Positions 1 through 6,787 are shown, counted from the first letter of the stretch. The stretch: 8,565 nt of DNA from Prolixibacteraceae bacterium (GCA_027858145.1 JAQIDF010000232.1:1-8565), one strand, 5' to 3'. Program-made: numbers and translations. The notes: generated by a model from the letters alone, not told the origin.

Positions 1-88
1 GTGCTTACTGCCTTTTTTCGTGGCCCAACTGTGCCTTAATTCCTAATATGTTGGCGTTTCGTTGTTCTATAAATATTAATTAAATAAA

Positions 89-1462
89 TTAATCCTTTAC
101 ACAGCGAATAGAACATCCCATCTTAGTATAGTAGTAGGCTCTAATCATCATGGGGGAAGAGTGAGTTATACCTCGACACCAAGCACTTCTATACCAATTG
201 AACTCATCAAAATGCTCAGAAGCACTCCACCAATAGCCATTGAAGCCCAAACCTGAGAAATACATGTAACGGCTACCACCCGGAAGAGCCGTAAAACCTA
301 TTTCGTTGGTTGCTCCTGTGTTAAAGTTATTCCAATGAGCCGTACCTTTTTCCTTTAGTTTTCCTCCAGCCTCTCCTTCTCCGCCAAGAGCTATTGTTAA
401 GGTGTTCCAATCTTCATCAGTAGCTACATGCCAGCCTTCTGGCGCTAACTTTTTTGTATTTACGGCATACCAATTGTACAATCGCCCATAAGTGAATATT
501 GTATCAGTACTAGTTGTGTTGTTATAGTTACAATAGGCTCCTGTTGTTAAGATATCCCATTCATAATCGTCAGTTACATTAGGTATGGCGGTACCATCGT
601 TATAATTAGTTGTATGAAGATTTTCAGCCATCCAGGTTTGCGTGCCTATGGTTACTGTTGTATAAACATTTCCTTCCTGGTCGGTCATTGTACCATAAGT
701 TATAGATGTATCATTCTCAATCGTATCGGTAGCACTACCCTCAATTATTTCATCACAAATACAGCGAACAGAAATACCTAATTCCTTTACAGCGTGGCCT
801 ATAGACGCATTGCTTCCATAGTAGTTCATGTTCAGGGTATAAGCACCCAAATAATCGTCTTCCGTTGTACTCCACCACATACCTTGTTCTCCATACCCGT
901 AGAGATCAAGGCTACTAAACAGACCTCCTGGGAGGGCTGTAAATCCGATTTCGTTGGTTGCTCCTGTGTTTGGGCTATACCAATGCGCTGTACCTGTTTC
1001 TTTTAGTTTCCCTCCTGCAATGGTGTCTCCACCAAGATAATCGATTAATTGTGTCCATTCGTTTTTGGTAGGAATATGCCAGCCTTCAGGGGTTAATTTA
1101 CCTGTGTTTACGGCATACCAATTGTACAACTTTCCATAATGGACAGTACTATAGGCGCAATATGCTCCTGTTGTTAAATTATCCCATTTATTACCGTTAG
1201 TTATATTAGGTATAGCAGTACCATCGTTATACTTGGTTGTACGAAGGTTTTCGGCCATCCATGTTTGCGTACCGATAGTTACTGTTTTATAAGTGTTGCC
1301 TTCTTGATCTGTCATTGAGCCAAAAGTTACTTCTATTGTTGTTTCTTCGTTTGTTGAATTGTCTGGTGAAGTAACATCATCTTTCTTGCAGCTGCTTGTA
1401 AATGCTAAAAATACACTTATTATTAGCAATGGGATAAGGGAAATGCTTTGTTTTGTTTTCAT
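89..1462 (-). CDS. Surface lipoprotein with two tandem FISUMP domains
   Basis: The 457-residue product starts with a lipoprotein signal peptide: a basic N-terminus, a hydrophobic stretch at about residues 8-21, and a lipobox-like TSSC with the lipidated Cys at 25. The next residues, KKDDV, fit the Bacteroidota lipoprotein export signal (K followed by acidic residues), so surface exposure is likely (inference). After a Ser/Thr-rich linker come two copies of the Fibrobacter succinogenes major paralogous (FISUMP) domain, about residues 47-236 and 256-457. Each has TDQEGN.Y, TIGTQTWMAENL, YNDGTAIPN, GRLYNWYAVNT-like, PEGWH, GFTALPGG and WWS elements and ends in a Cys pair (RCICD, RCVKD). The copies are alike at DNA level too (near 299-322 and 950-973), indicating internal duplication. 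The molecular function of the domain is not known. The gene is separated from ietS by 370 bp and has no evident functional link to it. There is no clear ribosome binding site, as is usual in this phylum. Confidence 0.9.
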   Translation of the reverse strand: MKTKQSISLIPLLIISVFLAFTSSCKKDDVTSPDNSTNEETTIEVTFGSMTDQEGNTYKTVTIGTQTWMAENLRTTKYNDGTAIPNITNGNKWDNLTTGAYCAYSTVHYGKLYNWYAVNTGKLTPEGWHIPTKNEWTQLIDYLGGDTIAGGKLKETGTAHWYSPNTGATNEIGFTALPGGLFSSLDLYGYGEQGMWWSTTEDDYLGAYTLNMNYYGSNASIGHAVKELGISVRCICDEIIEGSATDTIENDTSITYGTMTDQEGNVYTTVTIGTQTWMAENLHTTNYNDGTAIPNVTDDYEWDILTTGAYCNYNNTTSTDTIFTYGRLYNWYAVNTKKLAPEGWHVATDEDWNTLTIALGGEGEAGGKLKEKGTAHWNNFNTGATNEIGFTALPGGSRYMYFSGLGFNGYWWSASEHFDEFNWYRSAWCRGITHSSPMMIRAYYYTKMGCSIRCVKD

Positions 1463-1545
1463 TTTTATTGTATTGAATCTTTATTAATCATTTAAAAAAT
1501 CAGTTTTTTATCAATCTTGAAAGGTTGTAGTATGCTTTCAATGAA

Positions 1546-1673
1546 CGCTAACGTTAGTATAAGAATAGTGCTGATTTAGCTGCACTTACGCTTACTTTCT
1601 TTACCAAAGTTAACAAATTGAGAATACGTTCCAATATCCAATTTAGCAGCATTATTTTTATATGTTGTTAGGT
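1546..1673 (-). repeat. Long imperfect inverted repeat with attC-like geometry
   Basis: Two 16-nt arms, 1558-1573 and 1647-1662, are complementary over all 16 positions if two G-U pairs are allowed (14 of 16 Watson-Crick). Outside them CTAAC (1548-1552) pairs with GTTAG (1667-1671). Read on the minus strand, directly downstream of ietS, the outer ends are ACCTAAC, a perfect match to the integron R'' consensus RYYYAAC, and GTTAGCG, a partial match to R' GTTRRRY. The total length of about 128 nt is within the attC range. It could instead be a structured 3' UTR, a degenerate mobile-element end, or the remains of a terminator. No integrase is visible, so the attC reading is tentative. Confidence 0.4.
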
Positions 1674-1832
1674 GCTGGGCTTTATTCGTTTTCAGTCACT
1701 TACGCACTTTTTTGTTTTGTTTGGGTTGGCAAGCTCCCCGTGCGTTTGGGGCAGCCATACTCTTTGACAAGTTTTGGTTTGTGTGTTGGATTTTTGAGCG
1801 ACTTGACAATGTGTATGGTTGCAAGGTGTGGG
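1674..1832. other. Gene-free A/C-skewed spacer after ietS
   Basis: No credible gene is present. The minus strand is strongly A/C-rich and the plus strand T/G-rich. It contains one small imperfect hairpin, 1733-1754 (GCTCCCC with GGGG-C-AGC and a one-base bulge). The hairpin is not followed by a T run in the direction of ietS transcription, so it is not a convincing intrinsic terminator. Confidence 0.5.
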
Positions 1833-2783
1833 TTATAGCTGTGTTCTCACTCTTTCCCTTAGTTTAATATCAGAATGTGTGAAATTCCTATTGTTCAACA
1901 ATTGGGTAACATTATCATAAACCATTTTCTCATTCTTATTATCCCTTATTGTAATAATTAAGCAAAAATCTTGACTTAGCTCTTCGCCATCGATTAATGC
2001 TCTGGTTTCTGAGAATTCTCTGTATAAACCTGCCACTTTGAGATACCATTTTTTAGGAGTCTTTAAATAATTTTCCTTATTAGCAGGTGTCATTTCAGCT
2101 AAGTTTACAACCCATTTTTTTATTGGCTGATACTTCGTACCGTAATTAAGTAACATTCTTTCATTAGCAAATGAACTAGTTGTATCCTTGTGGTAATGTT
2201 TTGAATAGCAACTACCTTTAATCAGGTTTTCATTACCATCTAAACCAATTTCATTTAAAATATTCGGTTTAGAAATATCTCGTTCTTTAATTTTATCATA
2301 TGTTCCAAAAAACACATCTATATTTGATTGGCAATACTCACTACCCTGTTTAGCATTTAATAGAGGAGAAGCAACTAATGTTACTTTTATTTCCCCATAA
2401 AAATATCCCTCATCATCAATAAGATTCTCTGGAAATGGAAACTCCATTATTTCAAAAAACTCTCCTTTTACTAGGGTATCTTGTTGTATTAATGTTATTT
2501 CATATGGGTCATTGTAGATAATATCGTTTACAGGAGAAGGTAATCCAAATCCTAAACTCTTTATTTTATCGGCATGGTTTAGTGCTAAACCATCAGGATA
2601 TTTTGAAGAATGAATTGCTAATGCCTTTAGCAAAACAGGATTAAATTCATCAGTTATATTATGAGATAGTGCTGCAACTAAAGATGTAATTCTAGGAGTT
2701 GAAAAACTCGTACCAACAGCAGTCATAATACGTCCATCAATTCCAAATGATAACCCCTGTTTGTACAGTTCTACCAGCACCAT
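1833..2783 (-). CDS. ietS: IetS-like subtilisin-family protease, C-terminal part (catalytic Ser), frameshifted
   Basis: This open frame continues the protease whose N-terminal part is at 2737-4179. Near its start it carries GIDGRIMTAVGTSFSTP, where the Ser of GTS (fragment residue 26) is the S8 catalytic serine. The remaining roughly 280 residues form the C-terminal region, without a recognised domain and ending RVRTQL. The first residues, MVLVELYKQG, are the out-of-frame reading of codons that make sense in the other frame, so this ATG is not a real start. The fragment cannot be an active enzyme alone because Asp and His lie in the other frame. Joining the frames by removing one base near 2754-2757 gives one protein of about 780 residues. 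It is either a pseudogene half or the result of a one-base sequencing error. Confidence 0.85.
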   Translation of the reverse strand: MVLVELYKQGLSFGIDGRIMTAVGTSFSTPRITSLVAALSHNITDEFNPVLLKALAIHSSKYPDGLALNHADKIKSLGFGLPSPVNDIIYNDPYEITLIQQDTLVKGEFFEIMEFPFPENLIDDEGYFYGEIKVTLVASPLLNAKQGSEYCQSNIDVFFGTYDKIKERDISKPNILNEIGLDGNENLIKGSCYSKHYHKDTTSSFANERMLLNYGTKYQPIKKWVVNLAEMTPANKENYLKTPKKWYLKVAGLYREFSETRALIDGEELSQDFCLIITIRDNKNEKMVYDNVTQLLNNRNFTHSDIKLRERVRTQL

Positions 2784-4179
2784 TTATACCTGCATTACCT
2801 CCATAACTGACTAGTTCTGGTTTAATAATACCTGCGGGCGCATGACCAATCCTAGAAAAAGGAGATAATTCATTTACTTCAGATATATCATGTGCAGATT
2901 TTTTGTGAGCGATGGAGCCTACGACCAAAGACCTTATAGAATCAGCGGATTTAGAAATACGTGAAATAGGTCGATTCTTTGTAAAATTACTACAATTACC
3001 AGCTGATTTACAGATTAAAACATTATGAATCTCTTGAATGCTATCTAGAGCAATACCAAAATCAGAGAAGGAATCTATATCTGCTTCAGAATTTGTACCC
3101 AAAGACATATTCCATATTTTTATATCGTTATTTCTTTGAATAGCATCCCTAATATTGTCAATCAATTCATTTTCATCTATTGGTTCATTCGGAAAAACTG
3201 TCGCATCAAATAAACGACACCCGTCAAGTCCTGTATGTTCTTCTCCTTCCAAGCTGTCGCCATATAGCAATACTCCAGATACAAATGTTCCGTGCCCTTT
3301 GTCTTTGTATTCTTCTGGGTATGCAGAAAAATTATTCTCTGTTAACCAAGGAGTTAAATGTTCTATATTTGAAATTCCCGAATCAAGAACGCCCACAATA
3401 GGATATTCGGTATCTCCATTGGGATTTTTAATAGGAATTTCTTCTTCCATGTCTGAACCATCTAGTGATGCCGTGTATCTTGGCATAAATGAAAATGATT
3501 CAAGAGCGGTAAAACTTTTGAGTTTTTCTAATTTTTCAATATTTAGACTATTTGTCTTATACATAATTAAATCAGGCGAGTATAAGATTTTAATTACATC
3601 AATAGATTCTGAAAGACAGAATTTCTCAAAAGTAGCAGAAATTGCATTATTCATTGCATAATCATAGTAGTTGATTATGCTGATTTTAAAAGAGAAGTCA
3701 GAATTATCTAACTCATTCTCATCAACGTTGATTTGAGGATTAAAATTTGAAATCTCATTGATTGCAGAAATTGCTATTTTGTATTTTTCAAGGTTCTCCA
3801 GATTTGCTTTTATAGATGCTGCATCGTCTACTGTATCAACTTTAACAATCAAGTCATTTGTTCTTGAAAATCCTATGATATTTGATTTGCGATTTACGTT
3901 GAAAACTTCTTTTATTTTGTTTCTATGTGATTTTGCTATAGCATCTTCTTCAATATTCAAACTCAAGACTGAAGGTATAAAATCGAATTCATTATTTCGG
4001 TCTCCAAATAAATCAATCATTTCTGATAAAACATCTACAAACTCAGATGAGCGTGCAATTAATTCGTCTTCATCAAGCAGCCATCGAGGTTCAGTTTTAC
4101 TGCCGCTACCTTCAGTTTTCCTTTCGTCAGAAACTCTTTTTTGAAATATTTTTATTGGTAATAACTTATCGTTTGCCAT
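2737..4179 (-). CDS. ietS: IetS-like subtilisin-family (S8) serine protease, N-terminal part
   Basis: This 480-residue frame holds the first two thirds of a subtilase. Residues 1-240 are a family-specific N-terminal region rich in charged residues, with no motif I can name. The S8 core then shows Asp266 in VGVLDSGI, His296 in GHGTFVSGVL and the oxyanion-hole Asn395 in SAGN. The frame ends shortly after NGAGRTVQTG with an out-of-frame tail VIIWN, just before the catalytic Ser motif, which lies in the overlapping +1 frame. No signal peptide is seen, so a cytoplasmic protease is expected. The start ATG lies 2 nt after the TAG stop of the AAA ATPase gene, implying translational coupling. In the IetAS pair of an Agrobacterium Ti plasmid the protease is the toxin and the ATPase the antitoxin, and the family was later reported to act against phage. 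The assignment rests on this gene pairing plus the motifs. Confidence 0.87.
   Translation of the reverse strand: MANDKLLPIKIFQKRVSDERKTEGSGSKTEPRWLLDEDELIARSSEFVDVLSEMIDLFGDRNNEFDFIPSVLSLNIEEDAIAKSHRNKIKEVFNVNRKSNIIGFSRTNDLIVKVDTVDDAASIKANLENLEKYKIAISAINEISNFNPQINVDENELDNSDFSFKISIINYYDYAMNNAISATFEKFCLSESIDVIKILYSPDLIMYKTNSLNIEKLEKLKSFTALESFSFMPRYTASLDGSDMEEEIPIKNPNGDTEYPIVGVLDSGISNIEHLTPWLTENNFSAYPEEYKDKGHGTFVSGVLLYGDSLEGEEHTGLDGCRLFDATVFPNEPIDENELIDNIRDAIQRNNDIKIWNMSLGTNSEADIDSFSDFGIALDSIQEIHNVLICKSAGNCSNFTKNRPISRISKSADSIRSLVVGSIAHKKSAHDISEVNELSPFSRIGHAPAGIIKPELVSYGGNAGINGAGRTVQTGVIIWN
2738..2783 (-). other. Frameshift interval splitting ietS
   Basis: The upstream frame is coherent up to about GAGRTVQTG and the downstream frame from about LSFGIDGRIM, so the switch falls within this overlap. 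On the minus strand it contains a run of four G (plus-strand C at 2754-2757). Removing one G would give T-G-L-S-F-G-I-D-G-R and restore a continuous subtilase. A one-base gain in this run, in the cell or in the assembly, is the simplest explanation. No shifty heptamer or downstream stem-loop typical of programmed frameshifting is apparent. Confidence 0.75.
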
Positions 4180-4181
4180 AA

Positions 4182-5279
4182 CTATTTTGCATTTACGTGG
4201 TTCCTAACTTGACGAATTGAAACATCATAATAATTTGATATAGAATTCTGTGACACTCCATTATCATGTAAGAATCTCATTGTTGATTCCTGAGTCATAT
4301 TATGATTTTGTTTATATCTATAAATTTCCACCAAAAAATCCTCGATAGATATTTGTTCATTTTTCTTTATAATCGACTTAGAAATAGTATTGTTGATTAT
4401 CTTTTTTACCTCGGAATTCGAAAGGGTTAACATATTCTCTGCAATAATTTGTTTTTTCTTTTTGTCTGAAATAATCTCTGTAGAAATATTTACAGTCAAT
4501 TTATCAATCATAAAGTAGATTTCATCAATGCTTGGTTTTTCAATTTCAATAACCTGTTCAAATCGCCTCCAAATAGCATCATCTAATAACTCATGATGAT
4601 TTGTAGCTGCAATAAGAATATTATTGGACAAGAATTGGTCAATATTTTGTAGTAAACTATTAATTATTCTTTTCAGCTCTCCCTGTTCATGCTGGTCTTT
4701 TCTGTCTTTTGCAATAGCATCAAACTCGTCAAGAAACAATATACAAGGTTTGCTATTAGCATATTCGAATAAACTTCGAATATTTTTTGAAGTGCTACCA
4801 AGCAGAGAAGAAATCAAAGAGTCAAATCGAGCAATGATTATTGGCAAATCCAATTTATTCGCAAGATACTTGGCGATAGATGTTTTTCCACATCCAGGAG
4901 GTCCGTATAATAATAGTGATGAATTGATTTCTAATCCTATTTCGTCAAACTTCGTTTTATGGTTAACAATGTCAATAAAATTAGCTAAAGAATCATTAAC
5001 GGAATCAGATAAAACTAAATGGCTCACATCATTTTTTTCAGGTAGGATTATATCAGCAATACTTAATCTTGTTTCTGTATCTACTGGAGTGTTAAATAAT
5101 TCATCCTTGTATACAGGAGTGCCGCCTGTTCCTCCTGCTAAAATTTTTGCAAGTCTGTCCGCAAATCTATTATCTCCATCTTCTCGTAGTTTTTTTACTA
5201 AATGATGTGCGTAACTATAAACCTTTTTCGAATCTTTTAACAATCCACCTTCTATTATTTTCGCTATCTCAGTATACAT
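4182..5279 (-). CDS. ietA: IetA-like AAA ATPase with C-terminal HTH-like tail
   Basis: The 365-residue protein is a single-domain AAA ATPase. An N-terminal helical region of about 100 residues is followed by Walker A GPPGCGKT (126-133), Walker B ILFLDEFD (180-187), a sensor-1 Asn in AATN (227) and paired arginines in IWRRF (238-239) at the arginine-finger position. The C-terminal lid ends at about residue 325. A short tail (about 344-363, SISNYYDVSIRQVRNHVN) reads like a helix-turn-helix recognition unit, which hints at DNA binding. It is the first gene of a two-gene operon, with its TAG stop 2 nt before ietS. In IetAS the ATPase counteracts or controls the protease; whether it unfolds substrates for the protease is inference. 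It is intact here although its partner is frameshifted. It could also be described simply as a 26S-protease-subunit-like AAA protein. Confidence 0.88.
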   Translation of the reverse strand: MYTEIAKIIEGGLLKDSKKVYSYAHHLVKKLREDGDNRFADRLAKILAGGTGGTPVYKDELFNTPVDTETRLSIADIILPEKNDVSHLVLSDSVNDSLANFIDIVNHKTKFDEIGLEINSSLLLYGPPGCGKTSIAKYLANKLDLPIIIARFDSLISSLLGSTSKNIRSLFEYANSKPCILFLDEFDAIAKDRKDQHEQGELKRIINSLLQNIDQFLSNNILIAATNHHELLDDAIWRRFEQVIEIEKPSIDEIYFMIDKLTVNISTEIISDKKKKQIIAENMLTLSNSEVKKIINNTISKSIIKKNEQISIEDFLVEIYRYKQNHNMTQESTMRFLHDNGVSQNSISNYYDVSIRQVRNHVNAK

Positions 5280-5304
5280 AATTCGAATTTATATTCATTT
5301 TCAT

Positions 5305-5367
5305 GTAACAAAACTACAAAATAACGTAACAAAACACCAATATATCGTCACAATAATCCATCACATC
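5305..5367 (-). repeat. Three direct repeats with 21-bp period upstream of ietA
   Basis: Plus-strand GTAACAAAAC occurs exactly twice, at 5305 and 5326. A variant GTCACAATAA follows at 5347, so the period is 21 bp each time, two helical turns. Units 1 and 2 match at 17 of 21 positions and units 2 and 3 at 14 of 21. A fourth GTAA at 5368 keeps the phase but little else. The array lies 26 bp upstream of the ietA start and covers the putative promoter, which suits an operator bound cooperatively on one face of the helix. Next to it, AATTCGAATT (5280-5289) is a perfect 10-bp palindrome touching the start codon. Confidence 0.7.
5309..5342 (-). promoter_or_regulatory. Putative Bacteroidota-type promoter of ietAS
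   Basis: On the minus strand TAGTTTTG (5316-5309) matches the -7 consensus TAnnTTTG. A TTG (5340-5338) lies 21 bp upstream, near the expected -33 element. The start codon follows 29 bp downstream. Both elements lie inside the 21-bp repeat array. The sequence is AT-rich, so a chance match is possible. Confidence 0.35.
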
Positions 5368-5509
5368 GTAATTATTTTCCGATTACAATAGTAGAGTGTC
5401 TGAAATTCAAGACTGTAGGGTAAGTTGAAATTTGGCTCTTTTGCAAGCTGAAGAATCAGCCTGTATGTTGGAGCTTGTAAATATGCCAAATGTGCGCTGG
5501 CAATCAAGC

Positions 5510-5618
5510 GGGTGACCTTACAACTGGATTCCACCATCTCAATTGAGCTTGCGTAATCGGCGTAGCCAATTACAGCATGCAGAGAATATTGATTGCCGTT
5601 CACTGCTTCTCGGCACAC
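5510..5618 (-). mobile_element. Orphan 5' end of a second group II intron
   Basis: Read on the minus strand from 5618, this segment starts GTGTGCCGAGAAGCA and parallels the first 80 nt of the intron that starts at 8565. The shared blocks are GTGTGCCGAGAAGCA, CGGCAAT, TGCATGCTGTAATTG and AGATGGTGGAA.CCA.TT. It carries about 27 extra nt (near 5545-5571) able to form a small hairpin. The first hairpin is kept in both copies with different bases: GCAATGG/CCATTGC in one and GCAGTGAA/TTCTCTGC in the other. Such compensatory change is expected of a folded RNA. No maturase, domain V or domain VI follows, so this is a truncated remnant. A 116-residue open frame crossing it (5361-5711) is judged non-coding. 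Confidence 0.65.
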
Positions 5619-5710
5619 ATAAGTGGAGCAGTGGATTTGCGTGTGATTCTCTGTCCGAGTAGGGACGAGATAATGAGCGGAAAACCGCCGCTGGCATACC
5701 ACTGAACCCA

Positions 5711-5742
5711 CTGTTACATTTATAAAATGTTGTTAGTAACAG
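5711..5742 (-). terminator. Nested hairpin directly after the HNH gene
   Basis: CTGTTAC (5711-5717) and GTAACAG (5736-5742) are perfect inverted repeats. A competing inner hairpin ACATTT-TAT-AAATGT-type lies at 5716-5730. It begins 3 nt after the HNH stop codon. It could end transcription, but there is no clear U tract. The minus strand also contains CTAACAACAT here, which is seen again downstream of ietS. Apart from this and the intron fragment, 5619-5710 holds only a small hairpin GCGG-AAAA-CCGC (5677-5688). Confidence 0.35.
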
Positions 5743-5745
5743 ATT

Positions 5746-6540
5746 TTATTCCCCTCGCAATTTTTGTAATGTAAAATCTAAATCTGTAATATATTTCATT
5801 TCTCTAATGCTTTTATTGATAAATCCAGAACCCACCATTTTTTTTGCTTTATTATTCATGTAAATTTCTCTAGTAAATTCTGCTCTCGGTGTTACCTCAA
5901 GAAATAAAAAATGTCCAAACAAATAAATTTCATAAAAACCATAGTCGTTTATTGTTGAAAGATTGTTTTCGTCGAAAGCCAAAAAAGGTTTGTCTGAGTC
6001 TTCAGAGAGAAGATAAATACCATTATTGTCTGCAAAATACAATGGCAAATCGCCTTTATTATATCTAACAAATTTTCTTATTTTATCGAATCTGTCATCT
6101 AAACCAAGCTCCGTATTTCTATGATACTCTTGCAGAAAAACTTCATAAACACCTTTTTTAAATTGACGTGTGAAATCCTTTAAGAAACCATATTTTATCT
6201 CAAATCTTTTCTTTACTCTGAAGATACCTTTTGACTTATAATATTCAAAATAAATTGATTTTAATATTTGTTTGTTTCTTTTATTATTATCTGACACATC
6301 AGGTAATAAGTGTCTTGTCACGTTAAATATTTCTTTAAAGGCAAGTTCTACTGACATCAAATATTTAGTTGTTTTGTCTCTCATGCCAAAGTAACTGTTA
6401 CATGAATCGCAAATATCAAAACCGATAAAATTCCCCCCAATCTGTTTAGAAATAGTATGAGGCTTATTGAAAAAACTAACCAAAGGCTTTTCATTCTGAC
6501 ACCAGATGCATTTTCCAATCTTCATGTATTCAGCTCTCAT
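5746..6540 (-). CDS. HNH endonuclease-like protein with zinc-binding Cys pairs
   Basis: The 264-residue protein has an N-terminal treble-clef/HNH-type module: C11-x2-C14, then KPHTISKQIGG with His28 in the position of the first catalytic His, then C44-x2-C47-N followed by SYFG. This order (CxxC, HxIxxxxGG, CxxCNxxFG) is typical of small HNH nucleases in defence islands and mobile elements. The remaining 210 residues are rich in Lys, Phe and Tyr and carry no motif I recognise; they may recognise the target. Two in-frame starts exist, 6540 and 6525 (MKIGKC); the second keeps the zinc module closest to the N-terminus, and no ribosome binding site decides between them. It is encoded in the same direction as ietAS, and the group II intron ends 38 nt upstream of it. 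Nuclease activity is inferred from the motif. A zinc-ribbon DNA-binding protein without catalysis is the alternative. Confidence 0.7.
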   Translation of the reverse strand: MRAEYMKIGKCIWCQNEKPLVSFFNKPHTISKQIGGNFIGFDICDSCNSYFGMRDKTTKYLMSVELAFKEIFNVTRHLLPDVSDNNKRNKQILKSIYFEYYKSKGIFRVKKRFEIKYGFLKDFTRQFKKGVYEVFLQEYHRNTELGLDDRFDKIRKFVRYNKGDLPLYFADNNGIYLLSEDSDKPFLAFDENNLSTINDYGFYEIYLFGHFLFLEVTPRAEFTREIYMNNKAKKMVGSGFINKSIREMKYITDLDFTLQKLRGE

Positions 6541-6578
6541 TTAGGCGATTTTTTTAACTTGTTGCACAACGGTTACTT

Positions 6579-6652
6579 GTCGAGTAGAAAAGGGGAATCT
6601 CACCCCAATCCTCTCACAGATCCGTGCTTGATAGTCTCCCATCACACAGCCT
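6579..6652 (-). ncRNA. Group II intron domains V and VI
   Basis: Domain V (6652-6619) folds as a 34-nt hairpin: upper stem GAUGG/CUAUC closed by a GAGA tetraloop, a 2-nt AA bulge, and a 9-position lower stem ending in CACGGAUC. This is exactly the canonical layout. The lower stem starts AGGC rather than GAGC, so the catalytic AGC triad reads GGC and faces an A where U is usual. Domain VI (about 6617-6579) has GGGG/CCCC arms and the end TTTCTACTCGAC. The likely branch-point A is at 6585, 7 nt from the 3' splice site. Confidence 0.8.
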
Positions 6653-6787
6653 GCCCCGTTTTTTCGGGGGCTCCTATTATACAAATCAATGCTAATTTAA
6701 CAATATTAATCTATAGCACAACTAGTTGGAATAACCAACTTGCCAATGGTAGAATAAATTTGGATACTGAACCCGCACCCGATCTAA

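Noticed and set aside
1733..1754. Intrinsic terminator for the ietAS operon
   Set aside because: The stem is short and bulged, and no U tract follows in the direction of transcription.
2738..2783. Programmed ribosomal frameshift joining the two ietS frames
   Set aside because: There is no typical slippery sequence with an SD-like stimulator or downstream stem. A one-base indel in a G run is simpler, though not excluded without reads.
3155..3661. Plus-strand open frame of 168 residues
   Set aside because: It lies antisense to the conserved subtilase core (Asp and His motifs); composition and Ser richness fit a shadow of the real gene.
4624..5205. Plus-strand open frame of 193 residues
   Set aside because: It is antisense to the Walker A and B motifs of the AAA ATPase, with no independent support.
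5305..5388. CRISPR array
   Set aside because: The units are 21-bp head-to-tail repeats with decreasing similarity and no repeat/spacer structure; no cas genes are present.
5361..5711. A 116-residue minus-strand open frame with a plausible ATG
   Set aside because: It runs through the orphan intron 5' end, whose pattern of change is RNA-like (compensatory pairing, a 27-nt hairpin insertion). The protein has no recognisable motif.
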